DNA from: Sporosarcina sp. P33 | GTDB taxonomy: Bacteria > Bacillota > Bacilli > Bacillales_A > Planococcaceae | Assembly: GCF_002077155.1 (NCBI RefSeq) | Contig: NZ_CP015027.1 | Span: forward strand, 1,776,501 to 1,840,500 | DNA length: 64,000 nt | Direction: 5' to 3' | Shown here: one piece after another, positions 36,529 through 45,952 of the stretch | How the letters are laid out: each line of letters opens with the position of its first letter | How positions within the stretch are numbered: the first letter of the stretch is position 1 | Notes under the pieces: model-generated | Told to the model about the DNA's origin: nothing | Seen by the model: only the letters and a program-made list of their open reading frames with translations | Database searches by the model: none | Program-made: the position numbers and the translations under genes

Positions 36529-36594
36529 ATCATTCCACTTCTTTCTGCTATTATTCATGTCCATAGTGACAAAACAGTCAGTATTGCATGATGA

Positions 36595-37773
<1,179 letters not shown>

Positions 37774-37777
37774 GAAC

Positions 37778-38611
37778 ATGAGTCTGGAACGCGTTGAGCA
37801 AAGACGCTCTTTTGGCGGAGAACAGTGTAAATACAACCATTACTCAGAAGTCCTAAAGTGTAACATGACATTTAGCATCTACTTGCCCTCAAATAAAGAA
37901 CAAAAAGAAATTCCTTTAATTTGGTGGCTTTCTGGATTAACATGCACAGACGATAACTTCAGTCAAAAAAGCGGTTTCCAGCGTCTGGCAGAAAAACATC
38001 AGGCAGCAGTCATCATTCCTGACACGTCGCCGCGCGGAGAAGACATAGCCGACGACGAAGCTTTCGATCTTGGACAGGGAGCGGGCTTTTATGTAGACGC
38101 GACGCAAGCGCCGTGGGCAGAGAATTACCAAATGTATACGTATATTACGGAGGAATTAAGCAACATCGCCTCAACTCTCGTTCCGCACTTTTCAAGGAAA
38201 GAAAGTATTATGGGGCACTCCATGGGCGGTTATGGGGCATTAATGATCGGCATGAAAAATGCAGACCGTTTCCAAGCGATTTCTGCTTTCTCCCCTATTT
38301 CCAGTCCGAGCGATGTTCCTTGGGGAACCAAGGCATTCTCGACTTACTTGGGTGAAAACAAAGCAGATTGGAAAGAGTGGGATACGGCTGAGCTTGTGAA
38401 AAAAGAAGGCATTCCGCCGATTCTTATTACGCAAGGCACTTCAGATGGCTTTTATCCCGAACAGTTGAATGAGAAGCCGTTCCTCGAGAATGCAGAGCAG
38501 CATGGCCAGGCCGTGGACTATAATAAAGCAGAAGGCTATGATCACAGCTACTTTTTCATCTCTTCCTTCCTGGAACAGCATTTTGATTTTCATATGAAGC
38601 ACTTGAAGTAA
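37778..38611 (+). CDS. frmB: S-formylglutathione hydrolase
   Basis: The 277-residue esterase-D family enzyme hydrolyses S-formylglutathione to formate and glutathione. It carries the segments WWLSGLTCTDDNF, PDTSPRGEDIADDE, the nucleophile GHSMGGYGA, the acid in TSDGFYPEQL and the histidine in YDHSYFFISSF. It is the second step after FrmA, with coupled spacing. Full family length. Confidence 0.96.
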   Translation: MSLERVEQRRSFGGEQCKYNHYSEVLKCNMTFSIYLPSNKEQKEIPLIWWLSGLTCTDDNFSQKSGFQRLAEKHQAAVIIPDTSPRGEDIADDEAFDLGQGAGFYVDATQAPWAENYQMYTYITEELSNIASTLVPHFSRKESIMGHSMGGYGALMIGMKNADRFQAISAFSPISSPSDVPWGTKAFSTYLGENKADWKEWDTAELVKKEGIPPILITQGTSDGFYPEQLNEKPFLENAEQHGQAVDYNKAEGYDHSYFFISSFLEQHFDFHMKHLK

Positions 38612-38793
38612 GTGGTTTTTATGCTGTGAGTTGGAAAGGGTCGGGTACAGTTCTTTTGATTGTTATACATTCAAAAACAGGTTCCTTGCGCACTTTCAAC
38701 TTGCTGATTTTAAAGAGGCATGCCAGTTGACCGGCAAACAAATGCAGCTGCAGAAGCGCTGGTCAACGATGCCGTCCGATACTCTTACAAGCC

Positions 38794-38830
38794 AAAATAT
38801 CCACATTGCCTGCAGTGTGGATATTTTTGT
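38794..38830 (+). terminator. Terminator between frmB and gshF
   Basis: AAAATATCCACA pairs with TGTGGATATTTT around a 10-nt loop and continues TTG. It lies about 180 bp after frmB, so gshF is probably transcribed separately. The 38612-38793 stretch has no gene I can support. Confidence 0.75.
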
Positions 38831-38899
38831 TTTTAAGGAGATATGAATTAAGATAGAAGAACGGAAGTAAAAATATATGATATTGGTGGGATAATTGCG

Positions 38900-41161
38900 A
38901 TGGATCTAAAAAAGATGTTAGCCGATGAACGAGTGAAGCCATACGTTTCAAAAGCCCGTTACGGTATAGAAAAAGAAGGTCAGCGGGTAGATCTGTCAGG
39001 GAACTTAGCGACGACGGATCATCCCGCAGCGATTGGTATGGGTGATGAACATCCGTATATTCAGCGTGATTTCTCAGAGACCCAAATGGAATTAATCACT
39101 CCAGTTCTGGATACGCTGGATGAATTATTCAATTGCCTGTCAAGCATTCACGACGTGGCCTATCGTTCCATGGGTAAGGAAGAAATGCTGTGGCCGTTAA
39201 GCATGCCCCCTGCGTTGCCTGAAAAAGAGGAAGACATCGTGATTGCTAAATTGAACAATAGTGAAAATGTTCTTTATCGCCGCTCTTTGGCTAACTCATA
39301 CGGACGCCGGAAACAAATGATCTGCGGCATTCATTTCAACTTTGAATTCAGCGATGACCTGTTGCGGACGCTGTTTGATTTGCAGTCGGAGACGGATGAT
39401 TACCACCGGTTTAAGACAGATATTTATTTAAAACTGACGCGGAATTACTTGTACTATCGTTGGCTCGTTACGTACTTTTACGGTGCCTCCCCTGCCAGTG
39501 AAGAGAACTTTTACGGATGCGATGATCGGCCGAATGAGCCTGTCAGAAGCATCCGCAGCAGCCGGTACGGTTACAGGAATCACGACGATGTGGCTGTATC
39601 GTTCAGTACTATACAGAAGTACATTGAAGACCTGACTTCCGCCGTAAATAGAGGCCAGCTGGTGGAAGAAAAGGAATTCTACACAGCAATGCGTTTGCGC
39701 GGCAGTGAGCAGGTGGCGGAGTTCATAAACGACGGAGTGCGCTACGTAGAAGTACGAAATATAGACTTGAATCCTTTTGAAACGAATGGAATCAGCTACG
39801 AACAGGCAGAATTTCTGCATATTTTCCTGCTGTACCTTCTGCAGAAAGACGAAGATCCTCAGAATGACGAATGGGGCCATGCAGGCGATGCACGTAATGA
39901 TGCCGTAGCCCTTGAACACCCGCTGGCACGTACGCAATTTGAAGCCGAAGCTTATGAATTGGTCAATGGGATGGAAATGCTGTCGAAAGAACTGGATTTC
40001 CCTGTTTCCGAATCATTATTTGACGATCTGAGAGAGAGAATTGCGGATCCAAGTAAAACTTTGGCGGGCAGACTGTATACGGAGAGCCAGAAAAGCAGTC
40101 AAAGACAGGTAGCTGTGGAAATTGCGAACGAGACACACACGAAGTTATGGGAGAAACCGTACGAGTTAACCGGCTTTACTGATATGGAGTTATCGACGCA
40201 GATTTTAATGTATGATGCCATACAGCTGGGCATTTCTATAAAAATACTCGACCGCCATGATCAGTTTTTGGAGCTAAAACTGGGTGATCATGTAGAATAC
40301 GTAAAAAACGGCAATATGACAAGCAAAGACACATATATCGCCACTTTAATTATGGAGAATAAAACAGTCACGAAAAGAATTCTTCATGACAAAGGTTTCC
40401 GCGTGCCGCTCGGCGACGAATTTAATTCAGTCGAAGACGCTTTGCGTGCCTATAAGCTGTTTGCCAAGACCCCTTTCGTCGTGAAGCCGAAAACAACAAA
40501 CTATGGACTGGGTATATCCATCTTTAAAGATGGCGCTGGCTATGAAGATTTTGAACAGGCAGTCAATATCGCGTTTGATGAAGATTCTTCTATATTAATT
40601 GAAGAGTTCCTGAGCGGCACAGAATACCGGTTCTTTGTGCTGCAAGACAAAGTCCTTGCAGTGATGCTGCGTGTCCCCGCAAATGTCACGGGCGACGGGA
40701 TACACACTATCAAAGAACTGGTCACAGAAAAAAACCGTGATCCGCTGCGCGGGACTGACCACCGGACACCGTTAGAACTGATTCAATTAGGTGAATTAGA
40801 GATTCTCATGCTGAAAGGTCAAGGGTATCAATTGGATTCTATTCCGGCAGACGGCGAAATCGTCTACTTGCGCGAAAACTCCAACGTCAGCACAGGCGGA
40901 GATTCCATTGATGTGACGGACCAGATTTCAGAGGAGTATAAGAAGATCGCAGCAGATGCAGTAGCCGCACTCGGAGCGAAAATCAGCGGCATCGATTTGA
41001 TTATTGATGATCTGGATGTTCCGGCGGCGAATCCGGGTGCATACGGCATAATTGAAGCGAACTTTAATCCTTCGATGTATATGCATATCTACCCGTACAA
41101 AGGCACATCACGCCGCTTGACGACGGATGTGCTCCACTATTTGTTCCCTGAACTGACTTAA
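38900..41161 (+). CDS. gshF: Bifunctional glutamate-cysteine ligase/glutathione synthetase
   Basis: The 753-residue fusion makes glutathione in two steps. The N-terminal half is a gamma-glutamylcysteine ligase (KARYGIEKEGQRVD, HPYIQRDFSETQMELITP, YVEVRNIDLNPFETNGI). The C-terminal ATP-grasp half forms glutathione (FVVKPKTTNYGLGISIF, SGTEYRFFVLQDKVLAV, NSNVSTGGDSID, GIIEANFNPSMYMHIYPY). Length fits GshF of Listeria and streptococci. Most Bacillales use bacillithiol, so its place next to glutathione-dependent formaldehyde genes is informative. Confidence 0.96.
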   Translation: MDLKKMLADERVKPYVSKARYGIEKEGQRVDLSGNLATTDHPAAIGMGDEHPYIQRDFSETQMELITPVLDTLDELFNCLSSIHDVAYRSMGKEEMLWPLSMPPALPEKEEDIVIAKLNNSENVLYRRSLANSYGRRKQMICGIHFNFEFSDDLLRTLFDLQSETDDYHRFKTDIYLKLTRNYLYYRWLVTYFYGASPASEENFYGCDDRPNEPVRSIRSSRYGYRNHDDVAVSFSTIQKYIEDLTSAVNRGQLVEEKEFYTAMRLRGSEQVAEFINDGVRYVEVRNIDLNPFETNGISYEQAEFLHIFLLYLLQKDEDPQNDEWGHAGDARNDAVALEHPLARTQFEAEAYELVNGMEMLSKELDFPVSESLFDDLRERIADPSKTLAGRLYTESQKSSQRQVAVEIANETHTKLWEKPYELTGFTDMELSTQILMYDAIQLGISIKILDRHDQFLELKLGDHVEYVKNGNMTSKDTYIATLIMENKTVTKRILHDKGFRVPLGDEFNSVEDALRAYKLFAKTPFVVKPKTTNYGLGISIFKDGAGYEDFEQAVNIAFDEDSSILIEEFLSGTEYRFFVLQDKVLAVMLRVPANVTGDGIHTIKELVTEKNRDPLRGTDHRTPLELIQLGELEILMLKGQGYQLDSIPADGEIVYLRENSNVSTGGDSIDVTDQISEEYKKIAADAVAALGAKISGIDLIIDDLDVPAANPGAYGIIEANFNPSMYMHIYPYKGTSRRLTTDVLHYLFPELT

Positions 41162-41177
41162 AAATATATAGAATGAA

Positions 41178-41237
41178 ACGGCCCCTTTCCTTTTGCAGGA
41201 CATTCGTCTGCATCAAAGAAAGAGGCCGTTTTTTTAT
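41178..41237 (+). terminator. Terminator of gshF
   Basis: AAACGGCC and a CTTTC segment pair with GAAAG and GGCCGTTT across an imperfect long hairpin, followed by TTTTT. Confidence 0.8.
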
Positions 41238-41316
41238 AAAGAATAGTTTACTTATAATGATTCCTGGCTGAAGGCTCCGTTACTTCAGCCAGCTTTAGCT
41301 TTCTTCGCTGATACGT

Positions 41317-42162
41317 CTACAGCACTACTCCTCCCACTATAAACAGTGAGCCGACAATTTCCGGACCCATGATTGGCTTATACAGCAAAATCAAACCCAT
41401 AATCATCGCTACAAAAGGTTCTAAATTAGATAATATAGAAGCTTTTGAAGCATCAACATATCTGATGTTGTTATTCCAAATCAACATGGCTATACCGTGT
41501 ACCACAACGGCAGTACCAATTAGAAAGGACCAATCCGAAACCTTCGAGCTCATTCGTATGGGTGTATCAAGTAAAAATATAAAAGGAACCGACACAACAA
41601 GTCCGACCACATTTGAATATAAAGTAATGGCAAGCGGATCCATTCTATTGGACAGCAGTCTAGTGACGATAATCAGCATTGCAAACGTAATCATCGTGAC
41701 GACAATCCACCACAAACCTTTATCGATATGTATAGAAGACATATCCCCTTTTGCTACAACAAAGTAAATACCTATGATCGCAACAACAGATCCGAGCAGC
41801 ATACGAATGGTTAACTTTTCTTTTAAAAAAATGCCTGCTAATACACCGGTCAAAATGGGAGTAGTCGCCAAGATCAATGCAGAAGTTGTTGGATCGGCTG
41901 TTTCTAATCCAGCGAAAAAAGACCACTGGTTAATAAAAACACCAAAAACGCCAAGAAAAAACACTGCCAGTAAATCATATGTATGTAGCCGTTTCACTTG
42001 CAGTTTATATGAAGATAGTCCAATCAGAAATAGCACAATAAACAACAGTCTGAGCGAAGTGAGAAGAGCCGGGGAAAAGTCCTGAACCAGCATCTTTCCG
42101 AAAACAAAATTACTGCCCCACACCATTACACAAAGTGTCAGCCAAGCATATGCTTTTAACAT
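41317..42162 (-). CDS. EamA/DMT-family transporter, C-terminus cut by an amber codon
   Basis: The 281-residue protein has about ten helices and two EamA repeats (VMVWGSNFVFGKMLVQDFSP; ALILATTPILTGVLAGIFLKE; SILSNLEPFVAMIMGLILLYKP). DMT proteins export amino acids or other metabolites. The start is ATG at 42162 with AGGAAGGTGG upstream. The frame stops with TAG after FIVGGVVL. Beyond it the same frame continues for 22 codons with a typical DMT tail (TYQRRKLKLAEVTEPS) to TAA at 41248, so the TAG looks like a nonsense mutation removing the cytoplasmic tail. Function may be retained. Confidence 0.83.
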   Translation of the reverse strand: MLKAYAWLTLCVMVWGSNFVFGKMLVQDFSPALLTSLRLLFIVLFLIGLSSYKLQVKRLHTYDLLAVFFLGVFGVFINQWSFFAGLETADPTTSALILATTPILTGVLAGIFLKEKLTIRMLLGSVVAIIGIYFVVAKGDMSSIHIDKGLWWIVVTMITFAMLIIVTRLLSNRMDPLAITLYSNVVGLVVSVPFIFLLDTPIRMSSKVSDWSFLIGTAVVVHGIAMLIWNNNIRYVDASKASILSNLEPFVAMIMGLILLYKPIMGPEIVGSLFIVGGVVL

Positions 42163-42469
42163 ATTTACCACCTTCCTGCAACGATATGCCAACTGTCCTA
42201 TTCTATACTTACGTAAACTTTTCGTATACTTTTTTGTTTGGATGCGATTACTTACTGACATATAGGATGGCAATGTATAACGGATTAAAACATAGGAGAA
42301 GTAAAATAGCTCTTATCCATATCAACTTTATTATATCTTCAAAGTATTATTTTCATACAAATTGTTCGTCATTCAGAGCCACTCTGTATATTTATCCAGT
42401 TTCAGGAAAGTTATTTGCACTAAGTAACGTACAATAAATATATAAATTAAATAAATGTTCGTATATCGG
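42163..42469. other. AT-rich intergenic sequence without a recognised gene
   Basis: This stretch separates the DMT transporter from the promoter of the nucleosidase-like lipoprotein. The frames are short and not coding-like. Confidence 0.5.
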
Positions 42470-42498
42470 TTGAAAGCACAAAAAACCTCTGCTATAAT
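42470..42498 (+). promoter_or_regulatory. Strong sigma-A promoter
   Basis: TTGAAA and TATAAT are separated by exactly 17 bp. It would give a leader of about 210 nt before the lipoprotein gene. Confidence 0.8.
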
Positions 42499-42544
42499 CA
42501 TAACGTATTCATCAAAATAGTGCTTTTTACTATTTTTATCATTA

Positions 42545-42649
42545 AGTACATTGGTCCAAAAGTCTTGATAATGCCTAATGAATTTCTACTGTCATCATAC
42601 CGTTACCGTCATTCATAATTGAGCAGACTAATGAAATCTATAATGTACT
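42545..42649 (+). promoter_or_regulatory. Structured 5' leader, class unknown
   Basis: The leader contains AGTACATT (42545-42552) and its exact complement AATGTACT (42642-42649), closing about 105 nt. A second nested pair is AGTCT (42561) with AGACT (42625). The enclosed sequence has TTTCTACTG and ACCGTTACCGT, faintly like purine-riboswitch joining segments, but the conserved core is not there. It could be a cis-regulatory RNA. Confidence 0.4.
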
Positions 42650-42714
42650 GGGGAAAGCAGTAAGCTGAGGAATACTATTCGATTGAAATTATTTCAGGAA
42701 TGAGGAGAATATCT

Positions 42715-43575
42715 TTGAGAAACTTGAGATTAGTTGGATTTATTGTATGCATGATTTTTCTCGCGACGATCGTTTCAGGCTGTAACTCTGCTGCTACAAG
42801 TACATCAGACACTGAAAAGCGTCCGATCATTGTTCAGGGGCCAATGCCTATTGAAGCAGAGAAATTCGCTGAAAAGTTAAATGACATGGAAGTTGAAGAA
42901 TCGGGAAACTTTGTTTTTTATAAAGGAACTATTGATGAATATCCTGTAATTGTTACAAAGACCAGTAAAGGGATGGAAAACACTGCAGCTGCTACTGCAT
43001 TGGCAATTGAAAAGTACGACCCTATCGCTATTATCAATCAGGGAACTTCAGGCGGACATGATCCGGACTTACACGTATTTGACATAGTCTTAGGTAAACG
43101 GACAGTCAATATCGGTTCTATGAAGACTGCATCTGCTGAAGAAAACGAAGGAATGGATCCTTCACTATGGAAGCCTATGGACCTTATGGCTTCAGAAGGC
43201 AGTGCAGGGGAAGACCCTAATGCAGAGAAGATCCGCTACTTTGAAGGCGATGATGAATTATTGGCAGCGGCTAATGCTGTGAAAGACCAATATAAACTAG
43301 GGAAAGTTGTAGAAGGAACGATTGGATCCGCTGACTTGTGGAATAACGAAGTGGATCGCATAAACTGGTTCCATGAAAAGTACGGTACTTCTGTTGAAGA
43401 AATGGAAGGTGCTGCTGCAGCGCAAATTTCTGAAAGTTACAATGTTCCTTTTCTAGGAATCCGTATTCTCTCTAATAACAAAACTAACGACGGTCAGTAT
43501 AATCCAGAAACGGCTTCGGCCAATCAAGATTATGTCTATCTTGTTTTAAAAGAATATATTTCTAAGTTGAAATAA
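42715..43575 (+). CDS. Lipoprotein of the nucleoside phosphorylase/MTA nucleosidase fold
   Basis: The 286-residue protein has a lipoprotein signal (FIVCMIFLATIVSGC) before a PNP/UDP-phosphorylase domain with GTSGGHDPDLHVFDIVLG and EEMEGAAAAQISESYNVP. The catalytic aspartate region of MTA/SAH nucleosidases (RAISD) reads RILSNN here, an Asp-to-Asn change. The TTG at 42715 with GAGGAG eight bases upstream is the likely start; an ATG at 42700 overlaps that site. An exported nucleosidase homologue could salvage extracellular nucleosides or be a binding protein. The fold call is firm. Confidence 0.78.
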   Translation: MRNLRLVGFIVCMIFLATIVSGCNSAATSTSDTEKRPIIVQGPMPIEAEKFAEKLNDMEVEESGNFVFYKGTIDEYPVIVTKTSKGMENTAAATALAIEKYDPIAIINQGTSGGHDPDLHVFDIVLGKRTVNIGSMKTASAEENEGMDPSLWKPMDLMASEGSAGEDPNAEKIRYFEGDDELLAAANAVKDQYKLGKVVEGTIGSADLWNNEVDRINWFHEKYGTSVEEMEGAAAAQISESYNVPFLGIRILSNNKTNDGQYNPETASANQDYVYLVLKEYISKLK

Positions 43576-43610
43576 GTAATTCTAACTTGCACGTATTTTA
43601 ACCAACAATA

Positions 43611-43664
43611 AAGCTGCAACCGACAAGCAACGTCTTACAGCATGTCGGTTGCAGCTTCTTTTTA
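43611..43664 (+). terminator. Terminator of the nucleosidase-like gene
   Basis: AAGCTGCAACCGACA pairs perfectly with TGTCGGTTGCAGCTT and is followed by CTTTTT. Confidence 0.92.
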
Positions 43665-43684
43665 CATACATTTTAATGAAGTTT

Positions 43685-43990
43685 TTAATTCCAATATGCC
43701 TCTGTATCTGCAATCATCGTTTTCAATGACTGCAATCCGCCGCCATAGAACCACGCTTCTGTATTCAGATAAATCACTTTACCGTCTTTATAAGCATTTG
43801 TTCTTTTAACAAGCTCCTTTTCAATTTGAATGAACCCATATAGTTGGTGGAGTCTTTTTTTAGATGAATCGGCATTTTTTCATTCGTGCCAGACGAATTA
43901 TCCGCTTCTTTGTCAGTTTCTTTCGATCCGCATGCCGAGATCACTAGCATACAGGAAAATACTACAGCAAATAACGACCACTTTCCATAA
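43685..43990 (-). pseudogene. Remnant of a siderophore-binding lipoprotein (YclQ/FpiA-like)
   Basis: The minus strand encodes a lipoprotein N-terminus (KWSLFAVVFSCMLVISACGS) and, in another frame, the C-terminus of an iron-siderophore-binding protein. The C-terminal part reads LVKRTNAYKDGKVIYLNTE and WFYGGGLQSLKTMIAD before its stop. More than 200 residues between them are missing. It ends within 120 bp of the outermost rlmH-like repeat, so the deletion may be linked to cassette traffic. Confidence 0.7.
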
Positions 43991-44104
43991 TCAAGAACCT
44001 CTCTTTTACAAAGTTAGCAATCCACAAACACTCTAAATGACGCAGAATAAAATGTTCCTATCGGATATTTTTTTTTGAGGTTTTACTTCCTTTTCTTTGT
44101 CTTC

Positions 44105-44130
44105 TTTTTATGCTATTTATGATACGGTTC
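44105..44130 (-). repeat. rlmH-type attachment repeat 4 (outermost)
   Basis: On the minus strand GAACCGTATCATAAATAG reads Glu-Pro-Tyr-His-Lys-stop, the same last codons as rlmH. It is the most diverged copy after the stop codon. It marks the far boundary of the cassette region in this window. Confidence 0.75.
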
Positions 44131-44330
44131 CCCGTTCGTCATTCACTGGTAAAACATCGCCAAAAAAAATTGAAGGTGGAGGAGGAGGTGTATCCCCCTC
44201 CTCAAACCATAGTGTTATTGACTTGATAGTCTCCCTATCAGGATTTAATTCTATCTTTTTTATAATAGAACGCATTAGCGCCTTACGGGTTTCTATTATA
44301 ATCTGGGTGACTCTGATAGGTTTAAAGTAG
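44117..44330 (-). pseudogene. C-terminal fragment, possibly of a serine recombinase
   Basis: An open frame without a start reads IIETRKALMRSIIKKIEL, then ETIKSITLWFEEGDTPPPPP and DVLPVNDERGTVS, and stops inside attachment repeat 4. The basic helix followed by a short beta strand is the kind of C-terminus seen in large serine recombinases, the class that moves SCC elements. I cannot confirm the family from this length. It is the opposite strand to the DUF3800 fragment and the two abut near 44290-44330. Confidence 0.35.
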
Positions 44331-44788
44331 TTGAAGATTTACTCTCCTTAATTCAGGATTCAGATATTAAGGTAATAGCATCTTTTACAGATAAAGCCAC
44401 TTATCAAACTAATACTGGAATTAGCGATTATAACAAGATGCATATAAATGGTTATACAGAATTAGTTAACCTAATCAATACAGAGTTAAAAACTAACGAT
44501 GACTTTGCTTTTATTATTTGTGATGATGGCAAACCTGCAGAAATTAGTAATTTTTATAATGCGCTTAAAAACCCTTCTAATAAGCGGGTTTACCCAGATT
44601 TACAGATTAAGAAATCTCATGATGCGAATTGTAATCTTATTCAATTGGCTGACTTAATTAATTTCATATCATCTGTTTATTTTAGACAAGCCTATGGACA
44701 TCCACCAAGAAAGAGACATCAGGCAAAAATTGTGGATTTTTATACTCAATTTATTCAAAGTAAACTAAAGTTTCATGAATATAAATAA
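44286..44788 (+). pseudogene. DUF3800 protein, N-terminus missing
   Basis: About 165 codons of a DUF3800 protein can be read from YYNLGDSDRFKVVEDLLS to the stop at 44788. They include the family's conserved C-terminal segment (ICDDGKPAEI, then SHDANCNLIQLADLINFISS). An in-frame stop lies just upstream of the first recognisable residue and the usual N-terminal MxDESG strand is absent. An internal ATG at 44438 would give only 116 residues. DUF3800 proteins have an RNase-H-like fold and occur in mobile and defence regions; their activity is poorly known. The hairpin array starts immediately after the stop. Confidence 0.7.
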
Positions 44789-44790
44789 AA

Positions 44791-45044
44791 AGAAGGGACG
44801 CACACAACGTGCGAACCCTTCCTTTAGGTCGTACACAACGTGCGACCTATTATAAATATATCCCAAAAACATAAAATTATTACAAATATTATTAAAGAGC
44901 ATAAGCCCCTAAGTCATACACAACGTGCGAGTTAGTTACCAATGCTCTTAAATATGTATGGGATTTAGTCGTACACAACGTGCGAGCAAATCCACCACTT
45001 ATAATTTATGAAACTTAGTCGTACACAACGTGCGAGCAAGTTTC
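44791..45044 (+). repeat. Array of five hairpins with a shared core and covarying outer stems
   Basis: Five copies share the core TCGTAC-ACAAC-GTGCGA (5-6 bp stem, loop ACAAC), at 44799-44813, 44829-44845, 44914-44930, 44969-44985 and 45019-45035. Each is enclosed by a different but self-complementary outer stem: GAAGGG/CCCTTC, AGG/CCT, AAGAGCAT/ATGCTCTT, GGATTT/AAATCC and GAAACTT/AAGTTTC. Copies 4 and 5 also share the internal AG/GC bulge. In copies 2-5 one core pair is T opposite G, which pairs only as U-G in plus-strand RNA; in copy 1 it is C-G. Distances between copies are irregular. Confidence 0.85.
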
Positions 45045-45209
45045 TTTGTACTCTTATTATCATAAATTACACTTCGGAAGTCAATAGATTTAAATGATTT
45101 GTAACAATTTTTTTGTTAGATCTCCGTTTTAAATCATAGATGGACTGGATAAATCATATTTCTGATAGTAAAGGTAACGTATCTTTGTCAAAAACAACTT
45201 CTATCTTCT

Positions 45210-45236
45210 GTTTTACCACTATTTGTCATACGGTTC
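45210..45236 (-). repeat. rlmH-type attachment repeat 3
   Basis: The 27-bp sequence equals the rlmH-end repeat except for two positions (it reads GAACCGTATGACAAATAG on the minus strand). Similarity extends about 18 bp further left (AACAACTTC). Confidence 0.88.
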
Positions 45237-45271
45237 ACCTTATTTTTAAGTTAATAAAACTAAATACCCTA

Positions 45272-45892
45272 TTAGTTCAAAAACGAGTACAGGTGATACC
45301 CCATATAAATAGCCATAACCCAAATAATAACTGCTGAAACTTGGTTCATACGTTTTAGAAACTTACCATTTTTATCAATTTGACCAATCTTTCTGCCCGA
45401 AATTGCTAAGGAAAAGAACCAGAGCCAAGATACCACTATACATGCCACAGTAAATATCCATTTTTCCCATCCTGTATAAGCCAATGAACTAGTACCAATA
45501 ACTCCAATAGTATCCATAATAGCATGAGGATTAAGTAATGACACAGAAGCAGCGAATGTGACCTGACGCCGCGCTGAGAATTGGATTTTCTCCTGATTAG
45601 CGCTTACTTCAGGTGAGTTTTTCCACATAACCCATCCCATATATGCTAAAAAAAGGAAGCCAACTAAAAATAACAAAATCTTTAACCATTCAAAACTAAA
45701 GACAATAATTGATACTCCGGCTACGGCCAAATAAATCAGTATTGTATCACAAACTCCTGCTGTTATTATTGCAGGTAAAGCATTGGTAAATTTTTTATGC
45801 GTCGCACCTTGATTAAATACAAATACATTTTGAACTCCTAAAGGTAAGATTAAACCAAATGCCAATATCATTCCATGTAATAATGGTTCCAC
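45272..45892 (-). CDS. LysE/ArgO-family amino acid exporter
   Basis: The 206-residue protein has six hydrophobic helices and the LysE/ArgO pattern: FGLILPLGVQNVFVFNQG in the first helix, ITAGVCDTILIYLAVAG, and SVSLLNPHAIMDTIGVIG. The family exports basic amino acids. It diverges from a MocR-type regulator with a shared operator, an arrangement typical of inducible exporters. Start ATG follows GGGGGAATT. Confidence 0.92.
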   Translation of the reverse strand: MEPLLHGMILAFGLILPLGVQNVFVFNQGATHKKFTNALPAIITAGVCDTILIYLAVAGVSIIVFSFEWLKILLFLVGFLFLAYMGWVMWKNSPEVSANQEKIQFSARRQVTFAASVSLLNPHAIMDTIGVIGTSSLAYTGWEKWIFTVACIVVSWLWFFSLAISGRKIGQIDKNGKFLKRMNQVSAVIIWVMAIYMGYHLYSFLN

Positions 45893-45952
45893 TGTAATTC
45901 CCCCTATTCTTATTTAGAATAGCAATGGGTGAGCCTTATGTCTCCAACCAAT

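Larger units (their letters stand above)
44131..45236. mobile_element. SCC-like cassette III (DUF3800 fragment and hairpin array)
   Basis: The segment is bounded by rlmH-type repeats 4 and 3 in the same orientation. It holds a recombinase-like tail, a truncated DUF3800 gene and five hairpin repeats. It is much more AT-rich than the flanking chromosome. Confidence 0.65.

Noticed and set aside
38631..38846. 71-codon frame between frmB and gshF
   Set aside because: It runs through the terminator hairpin at 38794-38830 and has no family resemblance.
39428..39937. 169-codon minus-strand frame inside gshF
   Set aside because: It is antisense to a well-conserved part of gshF, with no plausible start signal or family.
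42545..42649. Purine riboswitch
   Set aside because: The leader shares only short fragments with the class; the conserved loop and three-way junction sequences are absent, so I left the class open.
44097..44330. 77-codon plus-strand frame over attachment repeat 4
   Set aside because: The opposite strand reads better as a protein C-terminus, and this frame includes the repeat and a poly-Gly stretch produced by the proline codons opposite.
44791..45044. CRISPR array
   Set aside because: The repeats are short palindromic cores with irregular spacing (about 30 to 85 bases) and the sequences between them are complementary flanks, not unique spacers. No cas genes are near.
44791..45044. Integron attC sites
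   Set aside because: attC sites conserve their outer R boxes and vary in the middle. Here the centre is conserved and the outer arms vary, and no integron integrase or cassette genes are seen.
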